Below, in pieces: positions 34,691 to 46,432 of a DNA stretch of 64,000 nt (the stretch's first letter is position 1; each line of letters begins with the position of its first letter). The DNA lies in assembly GCA_027946555.1 (NCBI GenBank), contig JAPEVC010000070.1:89229-153228 (forward strand), in the 5' to 3' direction. The notes under the pieces were generated by a model. The model made no database searches, was not told the DNA's origin, and was given only the letters and a program-made list of their open reading frames with translations. The translations under genes and the position numbers were made by a program. The stretch is from Gnomoniopsis sp. IMI 355080 (taxonomy: Eukaryota > Ascomycota > Sordariomycetes > Diaporthales > Gnomoniaceae).

Positions 34691-36371
34691 TCACGCTAGA
34701 GAGACGTAATCTTTCGCGCTGTGATGCCCAGGACAATTAAGACCTTCACCAAGGGTCTGCAAAGTCCTCTGCGAGCTTTTAGAACTGACCGAACCCTCAA
34801 TTTTCCTTTGGTGATTGCTTATGCTCGACTCGGCATTCTGGTTCGAATAATTTGCATACAACGTCTCCTGATCTAGATCCACGTTTTGGCACAGAGGGTC
34901 CTGATCCATTTCCATAAGCTCCAGAGTCTTCCGAGACATAGGACGTGGGCCGCTACGGTGAAGACAGCCAGGGCAAAGGTTCCAGGTCGGATCGCGTCTC
35001 CTAAGATACCTCAGGGTTACCCAATTCAAGAGATTCCAAAAGACGGAGAGCAGCACAATGTCCGCGACGACAACCGAGATAATGAGCGATCCCATGTCTT
35101 TCTTTCGCGGTACGGAGCAAATGTACTGAATTTCGAACTGTGCCGGGCTTCCTGCCAGGTCTGACGAGCCAAGGATGGGATTGGGCACGATTGTGGCATT
35201 TCCAACGGCAGTATTGATCATTGTCGTCAGGTATTTGGTGGCATTTTCGTTGGCGAATGCATTGCTTCGGTCGAAGTTCAAGTCCCACATGACAGCCGAG
35301 TAATATGACTTGGCAAATGCATCCAGGAGGCCCGAAATCTGCAGAGGATAGCCCTGTGCCAAAGGAAATGGCTCGTCTGTTGAGTTATCCGGAGATGTGA
35401 CGAGGTCGGCGCTCTGGCCGGGACTCGAAATCGTGGCAGAGAAAAAGTCCTCTGCCATAATGTCCACGGATCTTTCAGATGTTTGGAGTGCTATTCAAGG
35501 TGAAAAGTCAGCCAGAGAAAGCGAGAAGATCGCCCAGTCCACGCACCCAGAACGGTTCCAGTATAGTCACTTGTGCTGTTCATTGCGTGAACCGCATCTA
35601 TTAATGCATCATAGCTGGATTTCCTGTGCCAAAGGGCAGTCAGTTGACGTCCTGTGCTTCTCTTTGTCGGTGTTTCAGTTGAGCTCACATGAAATCGTAA
35701 ACCGACCACTGGCTTAGGCTTGAACGCTGCGCAAAGAGAAATTCGGTGCCACTGAAGGACTGTTCGACAGTTATATTTATGCGTTGTGCTGCATCGAAAT
35801 AACAGTACACCGGTCCGGTCTAGAAACTGTCAGTTCAAATCCAGCACCCGTTGGAAAAAGGAAGAATTGCACAACTTGCCTCTATCATGATTGTGGCAGA
35901 ACTAGGCTGTTCTTGAGAAGTGAAGACCACCATCATGTCGCTCATTGTGCAGTCTCGGAGTGTGTTGTTCAGATACGTCGTAATTCCCATTGTTTTCGAA
36001 GTGAGACCAGGGTAGACAGCGTCTTCACCTGGCGGTAAAGTTGTATTCATGTTGGTCACTGTATAGCTACCGGCCTCTTGGTTCGAAGTGTAGTAGAAGC
36101 TCCCTATAGAAATCCCTGGAGACTGACATGACGATTGGGCCGTGCTAATCCATGACCACGGCGGGTAAGCATACCAATGATGCTCGCCCAGAGTCGAGTT
36201 AGGAGACGTTGTATAAACGATACTCTGCACATATCCATCGGCTGCGATATTGATAAAGCTGAATAGTACCACGGCAAGGATGCTTGCCACTGCGGCCACA
36301 GGTGTAAACCACCGGAAAGGATATGGGCGCTCAAGAGCGTATCGAAACCTGGACTCATGATTCGGCAACAT
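34691..36371 (-). CDS. Fungal-specific two-helix membrane protein, function unknown
   Basis: Four exons (36371-35880, 35819-35689, 35623-35547, 35490-34691) join to 499 aa. The N terminus is cytoplasmic-looking with a basic patch (YALERPYPFRWF), then a membrane helix at about residues 22-42. About 320 residues rich in Asn-x-Ser/Thr sites and cysteines follow (for example WISTAQSSCQ, RDCTMSD, YCYFDAAQR), then a second helix at about 366-389 and a cytoplasmic tail with Cys/Pro and Ser clusters. The plan suggests a plasma-membrane protein with a glycosylated outer domain, as in several expanded fungal families without assigned function. The first intron (35820-35879) has GC-AG ends with the strong donor AG/GCAAGT. 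Accepting it yields the conserved-looking exon 2; without it the frame stops 14 codons later. The start was taken at the first ATG. Confidence 0.8.
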
Positions 36372-39300
36372 CTTAGATGACAAAGCGTCTGATGAGCAGG
36401 CCTTTTGTCATCTGTGATGTGGGCAACACTTTAACTGCCTAGGTGGGTAGATATGGTGATAACTCTGTATCTGGAGAAAACGGACGACGTAGCATATAGA
36501 AAGTTGGGTGACAATAGAACGTCTGATGTTGTGCATCCGTCCGGATATCTGGAAAAGATTCTCCAACAACTTTTCTTTGTTAATGACTGTGACTGAGGCT
36601 CTGATATGAACAAGTGTGGCTTTCTCTGAGCGCTGCATTCTGAGGCAGAGGTGGGAGCTATCAAAAGCAAATAAGGCGCACAGCATTTTCAGCAGAGCCG
36701 CCATCTTCCAAGATTGGGAAGCTCTGGATGATACGGATAATTGTGTTACCACATGTTCCACTGTTTTTTTATTCTAGTGCTTATTTATGAGGTAGTAGCG
36801 CAGCACATACAGGAACGCACCCAATCAAACTTGGAAGATTGCAGCAGCCAAGTGGAGCCTGCTGCCGAACGCCCAAGATGGTGAGTTGGAGCCTAATCAA
36901 AGACCAGCTTCCACCTCGGCAACACCTGCATTGAGAACATGGTTTGTAGTAGAAGAACATACAGAAATTGCAAGATTGCCCAGGTGAGCTGAAGATGCTT
37001 CAAGCCAATCGGTAACCCTACCCGCGGATGGCTGAGCTTCGGGGCCTCGTATACTCGGTTTCTCCAAAGTCGACTCTAGTAATGGAATCAACAGACCAGT
37101 GGCATCAGCTTTATGTTGCTTCAGACTGGTCGTATAAATGAACTTTGTCACGATTTGTAACCGCTAATGACCTCCGCCAAGCGAAACACGTCACCCATCT
37201 TAAGCGGTGGGCGGCGTCAGGGCTACAGGTGATGTCGCTTGGTGTATTATGGTATGTAGAGGCTTATTTGAAAGCGGAGGTGGGCTTCCATGTAGAGCAC
37301 ACTGCACCAGTGAGCTGTAACATGAATTCAATGATTCAGGAAGCTGACCCCATCCCCATATCCATCGGGATAGGCACGTCTCAACGTATAGCAGACTACC
37401 TACACCCGAAGAAGAAGGAGTAGGAAGGATGGTTTAGTGAGCTAAGGCATCGGGCCTGGGTAACTGGTCTTACATTGACGAAAGTGTAATTGAAATATGA
37501 AATGAAAACAATAGACGGGGCCAATGAGAGGAAGCTCGGGATTGTTTGCCGCGACCTGGGGAGGCTATCGCCCATATCGCCTCCCAGATTGTGAGGCTGT
37601 GCTTGGCTTTGACAACAAAAGGTACGATTTTCAGTATTCGAGAGTGTTGATTCGTATAGTGTTCTTTGCCCACACCTTGTATGCGAGGAAACCCCCCCCC
37701 ATCGCCCCCCTAAAAAACAGGAAAGGGAAAAGAGTGTTCATGAAGAGAGACGAGTCTTCAATGAGAGATAACTGAGAAGGAGTAGGACGGAAGGCGATGA
37801 CTTCTTGTTCCGGTCGACGACTTGTACTGCTTTGGGGTACTTAGTGACCTTCATTGATGACCCACCGGGTGGCTGACTTCGTGAAGAGTATCGTTCTACT
37901 CACCGTGATCGATTTCAAGACATAGGTCGATGGCCACAGCATCGGCCTTTTTACGCGGCACTCTTAGCCACATTTGATTGGCTACCTCTGTCTGTTGACA
38001 AACCCCGACCAAGACCACTGACCTAGGTAGATCATTGTGATTTGTGACCAATGATTCGTAGTCTTGGTCCATGAGGCCACCTGGATAGTCGTCGTCATTT
38101 CCATCGAATTTATGATGTGGAGGAAAGCTTTGATTTGACCTAACGTTTAGGACCCCAGAGACGAGGACTTGACTGAATGTCGTCAAGCCGGCGCTGAAAA
38201 GTGGAGTGCTTCACAAGTGCCAGTCCTGTCTTGAAGCGCATGCTATGATTGATGAATAATGGGCCTCTGGGGGCCTTAAGGGTACTGAATCGAACTTGAC
38301 CTCGATCAACCGCCAAATCCACTGAGACAAAATAGCTTCCAGGTTGCTGGAGACTGCTCCTTTTCCCAACCTGTGTTTCATGGCCACGACGGGAACCCAA
38401 ATTGATGCCGTCTCAGACGTGAGAATATATGAATATCCAGTAACAAATCGAGGAGGATGGCAGTACATATTAAGGTAATCTAGATAGTCACCCGTGAATT
38501 TGTGTCCTGCACAAATACCTCCTGGGTCTCGCCGATATTGATCTGATATCTCTCAAAGCCTGGACTCGAATTTGCACAGGTGACCTCAGATCATGAGAAA
38601 TATGAGACATGCCTTTGAGGGGCATGCGTAACGCTTGCAGGCGAGAAATGATAGGACGGCGAACGTTGCTTGGACATGCACAATACTTGCTTGACTGCAG
38701 CAGTGTGCATGTGTATTTCGAGACTGGTGCAGCCACAAATCCTCCTGTTTGACATTGTGCACCCGATTCCCACACCAATGCTTGTACGACATGCTGCATA
38801 TCAATAGTCCATGAACGAGACGCGTCCCTGTGATGACTGAGACGGCCTTAGGCCAGGGACTTCTCGGCCCTTTTGGGCCAAAGCAAGCAGCCGCGAAATT
38901 GATGATTCCTCGATGATGATTCGGATTGTGACTGGACGGAAAGAATAAAATATGAAGCTAGAGTGAGGTAATATTCTTCAGCTGCGCTTGCCGACTGACT
39001 TGTTGCATTGGGGCCAAGCCGCGGACACTGGAAAGCAGCTGGCGGGGCCAAAGTACCTCAGGTTGCAGGACCTCAAGAAGCACGGGACAGATCGGTATAG
39101 TGACATCTTCACCGGGGTACGATCCCGCAAGCTGCTCCAGATAACAGCTTTGTGGCACGAAGCTTTGATTAGCCAGACACACCCAGCTTCGTGTGATACT
39201 TAGCGAATGTTCCTGGGTAGCGAAGAATGCGAATGCAACCAAGCGACTAATTGAACTGTTAAGCTCGGGTGAATGGATGAAGAGGTTTGAGCGAGGTTCC

Positions 39301-41829
39301 AAACAAGAGTGACGCGCTGTCCAGCAGTGTATAAAGGACTACTCGTGGCAAAGCGAAACCCATAAGATGGAGGGGCGAGGTCGGCATCTCTGGAAGACAC
39401 CAGGCTAGGCCGAACGCAAATCACAGCAGCAGACAGAAGGGAGACCAAGGAGAACGCACTGCTAACCAAGAAGGTCGAGGTGCATGGTGCATATGAATTG
39501 TGGAGTTGTCTCGAGTCAAGGTGGGCTGGTTTGAACGGCGTCCGAGTTGTAGGAAGGGGAGGCGTGCTCGGTGAAGTTGGTTATTTTTTCCAGATGCTTC
39601 ACCTTGGTATTAATCACCAATCGGCCATGGCTACACCCAGATGATTATTGAGCGTTGCAGGAAGTCATTGACTGCTTGGTTGTGTACCTAGTTGTACTCG
39701 ACAGGAGCAAGACCGGTGTGGGAGATCATTGAAATTGGAGGACAGGAACACGGCTGGCTTGGGGAAAGTCAGTGACATGAATGTGGTGATGCTGTGAGAA
39801 CTTTCGTCTCGGGACGCGGAACATGACTTGATTGCCCCTCCAGTCTTGACAGGACAGCACACAGAACTGCAGGTTCCCCATGAATCCCCACTAATTACTG
39901 GACGCAGACCGTGCTCATGCGGCAGAATTTTTGATGTATAGTAAGGTGTGGGCTTTTGCTTTCGAGCAGGTCCTGCGGGCCGTTGAAGTCGGCCACCATA
40001 TGGAGATCCGCATGCTGCTATGCTGCCTACCGTAACATCACATTACATGGTGAGAAGACTGATGAAGAAGGTGAAGGGTGTACACCGACAGGAAGTCAAT
40101 AATGCAGAGCATCCACTCTGGAAAGACCGCTATGATTGGCCTAGATGATGAATTGTCGTCCATGTTCCTTGTCAAATACACCTCATACCACTGTAGAGGC
40201 ACATGCAGATGCAGCTGGAGATGCGCTGACGTTGCAACCCATTGCTCTCCGCTTCTCAAGATGCACTCGTCTCAAATATATACCCTTCTGTGGATCCTAC
40301 CTGCGTCGTATTGTATTTCCACCTATACATAGGTTTGTCGTATTGCATACTAAGTATGATATCTCGAATATAGAATAGCTCTTTTGTCTACCAGTGCGAA
40401 GATGGACTGAGACTGATCTAGTTTATAGACCTGGATGCTAACAAGTCCCACTTTGCAGCAACTATATTCGTGGCGAAAATTACCAAATGCAAACAGCAGG
40501 TGGAGGATGAGAATACACATGCTATTGTACCTGCCTTAGGCAGGCGAGGAAGGTGTTGGGACATTGATGAAACACCCCCTCTTCGAGCAGTATCTGAATC
40601 ACACCTCTTGTGATGGCTCCAATCTCCAGAGTCTTCAAATGACAGTAGTGCCCTATAGACATTGATGAATATACCTGCGCTTCATACCCGGAAGCATATA
40701 CCGTAGTACTGAACGCGGCGCAAGACCTCAGATATGGACGTGGCCGTTGCCATTTGCAGCGTGCTTCCTTGCTGTCCTACTGATTCGCCCGGATTATCAG
40801 ACCACAACGCAGTTCAAAGAATCTATATGGCAGGCTGGACTCCTCCTGTATATGAATCCAAATACACACAGACGTGAGGTTTGCAACAAGGAGGTACCAG
40901 GCTGTAAACAGATATCAAGCATCTTGGCTGACATAGAGACGGCGCAATTTTGATACTGTGTTGTGTAGAACATCCTTGTGAACAAAGTTTTGTCGTTGAG
41001 AACCAGGTCAAGGGCCCCTGCAATACAAGCGATATCAGCACAGTTGGCAAAAAGCACGGGCATATGTACGCAGTACACCAGTCAAGCGGACCCTGGAGTG
41101 TAATCGCCCCACTTGTAGGCCCTCTTGGAGTTGGGACCTTTCAGCTCAGGTTGCTAATAAGTCATCGATTACCAAAACCTCACATGACCATTGGACAGCC
41201 GCCCCGAATCATGGACGCCGGCCTTGCGACGGTGGGTAAAGATATGGCGCCGCTCCCTGTCTCGCGCACAGCTTGTGCTGATGTGGCCATGTAGCTGTGT
41301 GTCCCGTGAGGTACTTCACCATATCTTGCTTGCCCTAGGCATGTCGGCATCATCCCGCTGTCTGTTGCAGAAGCGAGACTTCCAGGCCAAGGCCAGGGGT
41401 CCCATTTACAGTATTGCCTGCAGGAAACTGCAACCCTATGTGCCTCTGCGCAGATACAGATCAGAACCGCCCCACCGACTCACCGAGAGGGTATGAATTG
41501 TCTGATGGTTGGGCCCGACAACGGCGTTCGCTGCTCGCACGGAACGTCTGTCCTTGGGGGAAAATAAGAAGACCGCGGCTACTTGAACAGGAGCTAGTCC
41601 ACTGGTACAGTACCGTAGGTAGTGAGTGGGCAGTGACGATGGAACACACGGATGGCCGGCCTATCTATTGATGGTAGTAGTTACGTAGGTCCGTCTGGTT
41701 TGTGAGTCCGGGCCTTTCCTAACTCTTTTCCCCCTCACTACATAGCTCTCTGATGCAATTCTCATATTTTCCTTTGGGTTTACCACTCCCTCTTGTTTCG
41801 TATTCTTGTGATTACTGCGAACCGGGTCA
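36372..41829. other. 5.4-kb region without a supportable gene
   Basis: Both strands contain only short, overlapping open frames with no recognised domains. The least unlikely are 36408-36761 minus (GTG-initiated, QSWKMAALL segment), 37896-38400 minus, and 39200-39469 minus, which has a hydrophobic signal-like N terminus (SAFSLVSLLSAAVICV) but no ATG in frame. Palindromic ACCTAGGT occurs at 38021-38028, and a C9 run lies at about 37691. No transposon ends, long terminal repeats or tandem arrays were seen. The region may be decayed or intergenic. Confidence 0.4.
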
Positions 41830-44160
41830 ATGGCTGAGCCTGGCGAGCCTGGCATACGGACGATGCATCCGGCGCCGAGCTTAGGAGAAGCTCCTCCGGC
41901 GGGCTTTCCTCGCCAGAGACTGGATTATGACCTACAAGCCTTGGTAGCAGACGTACAGAGTCCTTCTCCTGGTAATAATGATACCGGTTTCGAGGTTCGA
42001 GAGCCTGAGCGCTTTTCTATACTTGGTCCTGATGAGCCCGGTCCTTTGTTGCCTCCTCCCAATTCAACAGCTACGGCCAGCGCTCACTTGAAGAGCACTA
42101 GACTTCCATCTGTTGAAGTGACGACAACTCCGTCCACAACCGTTCCTCCCCAAGCACTGCTGAGAAGCCAATCCGAATATGCTGTTCAAGCCGGGCCAGA
42201 TCAGCCAGACCAGTCAGACGACCGCCGCACCCCAAAAGGGGCGAGACGCCGCACAGGGCCCTTGAATCAGGAACAAAGGATGAAAGCTGCAATCATCAGG
42301 AAAATCGGAGCCTGTAAAGACTGCAGACGGAGAAGAGTCTCTTGCGACCCCGCCCGTATGTTCCCTTTCTTTTGTTCCTTGCTCCTGACTTATTCACCTC
42401 CCTTTCCATGAGGACAATATACCCCTCGAGACCGTTGTATCACTGAAAAGCCAGTAAACGAGCCAGTGGTAGAAGTAGACTCTCGGGAGACACTTCTCAT
42501 CCCATACTAGACACCGCGATCAGATGCTTTGTACTGACCACCAAGATTGTTGTAGATCATGGCGAAACCTGGGACTCAGCTATAGCCAAATATGGGTTGG
42601 ACGGACCTGGTGTGGAATTGCTCAACTTGGCCAACCCTCGGGATTCTTTTTACAGCTCACGTCCAACCACCGCCAGCCGCAAAGGTGATTCCGAAGCGAG
42701 TGATCTTGTGTCGCCACCAGCGAGTGCTGGCTTGTATCATCGCTACCATGGTACGGACTTAGATGCATCAACAGAAAATAGAAGCCATCGTCAATTCTCC
42801 CCAGACGCGAGTTTTGAGTCATCATCCATGAGTCCGAAGTCCGCAGATGCTCAACCGCCGCACAAGAAGCGCAAGCCTCTGCCTGGAGCTCGGAAAGATC
42901 GCACGCTACCTATTCACACAACACCGCAGCCCGCGCTTCCTCTACCAGCCATCGGTCATCACCGTTACACCACTGTGCGCGCTCTACATCTGCAATGGGA
43001 CACTGAAAACCGTCAAAATGTTCTGCAAGCTGGGATGGACTTGGGAAAGACTTTACGCGACACCTACGGCTTTGGCTACCAGATGGAGGTTCTACCCCTC
43101 GGAGTCTCTCACAAGCACTGTAGGGATCGAATAGACCGCTTCATTGAGAACGACGACGAGCGCGAAGTACTCAAAATCATTTACTATTCTGGCGACTCCT
43201 ATTTGAATGGAGATCGCAGTATGATGCTAAGTGGGTAAGTCACAATCCTTATATTACCAAGTGCTTGCATATCACCATGCCGGGGTGTGGCACATTTCAA
43301 TCAAATTGGCTGGAATCTGCTCTTTTTCTTCTTCCACCCTAGCTACTGTGTTTTTCTTTCCTTCGCTCCACTTGCTACACCATCTCGCCCATGCGAGTCC
43401 ATCTATCCAGCAGCCTCCAATGGATACCTAGGTACTGATCACCCAATACAGACCGAAGCCATCCAACCGGCCATCCAATCGGCTTACCGACATACATTGG
43501 AGAAACATACAAATAGTGCTGGAAGAGGCCGTCTCTGACATACTTCTCATCATGAATTGCCCTTACTGGACGCCACAAGTTACCAAACGACATGGAGTAC
43601 TGGAGATTCTCGCTGGTAGCTCGTTTGAGAATTTTGGAAACAGCGCGATACCGGAAGGCATCTTCACCAAGAATCTAACGGAAGTCCTCCAGGATCGAGC
43701 TGCTCAAACTTGGAGAGGCCCGCCATACGCAACCGACCTCCATGCCCACCTTGCCGCATCGTATCAGAATGTCATTCCAGAAACGAGACACGAGGAACAG
43801 GCAATAAAGAACTTTCCTGCTCCGTTCCATATGCTGATTGCGGGCGAGAATACGACTAGGTCATCCATCCAGCTTGCACCACGTGCACATCCCCAGCCAT
43901 CAAGTCAAAGAGAAGTACAACGCGAAGAGCGGGAAGTCATCGTATTACACTATGATGGTGATGCTAAGGACCAGGAATCACTGATAGAATGGCTTAGACT
44001 AAAACCTGACAACGTTCGGATTAAAACTGAGAAGTGTTACGGAGTTGTGGACAGAGCGAATTCTTCATCTGGACTTCTTCCTATACCTGAGAAAGCCCAA
44101 GTTAAGCCCGAGGGACAAGGATCGGGCACTTCTTCAGCATTTCTTCCAAAATCCCGCTAG
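41830..44160 (+). CDS. Cys/His-motif protein with degenerate caspase-like (C14) domain
   Basis: Three exons (41830-42355, 42556-43234, 43452-44160) join to 637 aa. The introns are long for this window (200 and 217 nt), but the phases match and the joined frame reads smoothly. Residues 1-150 are disordered. A conserved basic motif then gives C162-x2-C165-RRRR-x2-C172 followed by H176 and H177, which could bind zinc; the first intron falls within codon 176. From about residue 320 a caspase-like fold is suggested: a strand (HRYTTVRALHL), a helix with LRDTYGF, then KIIYYSGDS where active enzymes have a GHG. Near 432-439 ILLIMNCPYW stands where the catalytic Cys strand would be. The His is missing, so any protease activity is doubtful. 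The role is unknown and the caspase link is inference. Confidence 0.7.
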
Positions 44161-44392
44161 AAGTCCATGTGGCCTGAACGGCGACCGCCTAATTTATTGT
44201 AACTAGGTATATAGAGCAAGCACCCTAATCAAAAAGCTTAATATTGCTTAATTTGTAAGCTGTCCAGCCTCAAACTCCTCCATGAACGACAGACAAATTG
44301 CCGCGTTTCGTCTTACATATCCAAATCCTATCGATACACGTGTCGCCCTTCGCTTTATTAGATACAGGTGCAAGAGAGCTCAGACATTATAC

Positions 44393-46432
44393 TCAAAGCA
44401 ATACACTCAACATGACAAGACCAAAGGACCCCAAGGCAAACTCCCACGCTCTCTGGACTCCAATCCTCACGCCCGCCGAGTTCGAAGTTCCACCTGCACC
44501 TGTTCCACCTGCGCCTGTCCCACCAGCCGAGTTACCACCCGACCCCACCTTCAAATTCGGCTCATATACGCTCGCCTTCGTTGTGTCCAGCGTTCCGTTC
44601 CAACAATACCGATCGAAACAGGAGCTACAACCGCTCGGCACCGCCGTGCCTGTCCTCGTCAAGCTGCGACTGAGCGCGGCGCATGCTACACACGCAGGCC
44701 ATTCGGCATCGAGACTACCACTCCCTTGGCTTGAGGCGAATATCCCGTTTGAAATGTAGTCATTGCGCTCTGTAATGGTGTAGCTGGGGTCGAACGTCGA
44801 TACGTTGCTATGGTTAGTGTACGGGGCGTTTGGAAGGTACACGATCAGCGGAGGGGGAGCTTGGCCCGTGGCGAGGGTGAAGTTGGAGGCGTTGCAACCA
44901 AAGAAGGTTGGGCGGTTGTTTAGGCCTAGGTTGATAAAAGTGTTGTCGTCGGGCACCGCCGGGAAGAGCGTGCCGTTTGCGATTTCAGGCACAAGGGAGC
45001 GCTCGTAGGTGGCGCGCAGGGCGGTGCCGTTGGGCCAGTTGGTGGTAGTGTCAGCGGAGGAGTCGATGGCATATATTACGTCCACAGCGCGGATAGGTTG
45101 CAGAAGTGGATTGAAAGGGATGTTCTGGAGGTCTTCGCCGCCGTCGACAAGAGAGAGGTTGTTGGAGTTGGCGGTGGGGTTGGTGGATGGGTTGAACCCC
45201 ATGAAAGGATTGGGCGTCCAATCAGCTATATCATTGTTGTCGTCGCTGGACAAGGTTAGCAGTCTGTTACAAAAAAAGCTGATAAGCACACATTCTTGTA
45301 CTCACCCAACCATCGATACGAGGGACTGTAGCGCATCGCCCACAAATGACGGCACGCCGGTAGCAGCCGTGATATTGGTGAGGAGGAACTGGTTGAATAG
45401 CGTGCTGCTCGTACCAAACACGAAGCCCACGTTGTCAAATCCCTCCACACAGTTCCCATCAGAAGGCACCGAACCAGCGCTGAAATCGGAGCCGACATAT
45501 TGCGTGGGGACGAAGCCGTACAAAGCTGGATCGAAGCTGCCAATCTCCCAAGGGCCTAGTTCGTAATTTGTTGCGTTGAGGCTGACTATTACAGTATTGG
45601 GAGCCCGTCCATCCGCAACGAGGATTGGGATGGGGTAATCTCCGTTGGAGAAGTTCGAGTCCTGCGCGAGTGAGCTCCACGTTAATGACGGGCCTCCGGC
45701 TGGAGCGCCGACGAGCTGATATGACAGGGCGCGGCCCCAATAGTCAGTGACAGAAGTCTGGAAACCCGTGTCCTTTTTGTCGTTGACTTGATCGTATATA
45801 TCAGTCCAATATTCAACCGTGCTCACCACGCCGCTGTCCGGGCCCGTGAAGATGTTGTCCTCAAACTGCCAAACACTGGTGCCCTCCATGATGCCTTGCA
45901 CCGAGGTGAAATTGTTGGCATATAGCGAGCCCACAAGCCACCCGCCTCCGGACAGGCCAGCCAGGTAAGTTGCCGACTGTAGCAGCCCGCCCAGGCCTCC
46001 TGCGTCTGTTGACCCGTTGGCCCTGCTATCCATACCGTTGAGGACGCCCGCGCCGTTCATCAGCGCCCGGTACCCGCCACCGCTGACCGCGATGCCAACA
46101 TTGGGCAGATTCGCCACATCATTTGCGTACTTGTCGAGGTAAGACTCAGCATCGAAGCCTTCAATGTTGGCTCGGCTCATAAAATCCTTCATAGGCTGGA
46201 CCGTAGCTGCGCGTCTTTTGGCGAGCCAGTCTCGTTCGCTCGGGTTGAGACCGGACGCAGCGCCACGGATAGTCGGACGTGTGGAGGGACATGGTATGAT
46301 CGCTGGCGAGTAGTTTCCAGAGGGTGAGCTACTCAAAGCTCTGATGTCGAATTTGTTGTTGTTGTGAAGACTGCTGGCCGACGTGATGCTGCCGTGGGCC
46401 GCCCACAGGAGAATGGCGGCCACTAATTCCAT
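44393..46432 (-). CDS. GPI-anchored lysophospholipase / phospholipase B
   Basis: Two exons (46432-45306, 45245-44393) give 659 aa, the usual fungal phospholipase B size. A signal peptide is followed by the PLA2_B catalytic domain. The oxyanion loop is GIAVSGGGYRA (residues 113-123), the nucleophile S161 lies in GLSGGGW, and the partner Asp D410 in SLVDGGEDLQNIP. About fifteen N-glycosylation sites, paired cysteines near residues 580-605 and a Gly/Ala/Thr-rich linker precede a hydrophobic C-terminal tail (ALGSFGLVMLSVLL), indicating GPI anchoring at the plasma membrane or wall. The enzyme removes acyl chains from phospholipids and lysophospholipids. The Gly-Ala-Gly-Thr repeats before the tail (about 44460-44525) are a small in-frame minisatellite. 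No clustering with related genes is seen. Confidence 0.95.

Noticed and set aside
36408..36761. Minus-strand frame containing QSWKMAALL
   Set aside because: It begins with GTG and has no homologous context. The similarity to membrane-protein tails is too weak to annotate.
37896..38468. Two overlapping minus-strand frames with protein-like pieces
   Set aside because: No splice pair joins them convincingly and no domain is recognised.
39200..39469. Possible small secreted protein with hydrophobic leader and YTAGQRVTLVWN
   Set aside because: No ATG in frame, no supporting splice sites, and the frame breaks after about 85 residues. Kept only as part of the possible decay in this region.
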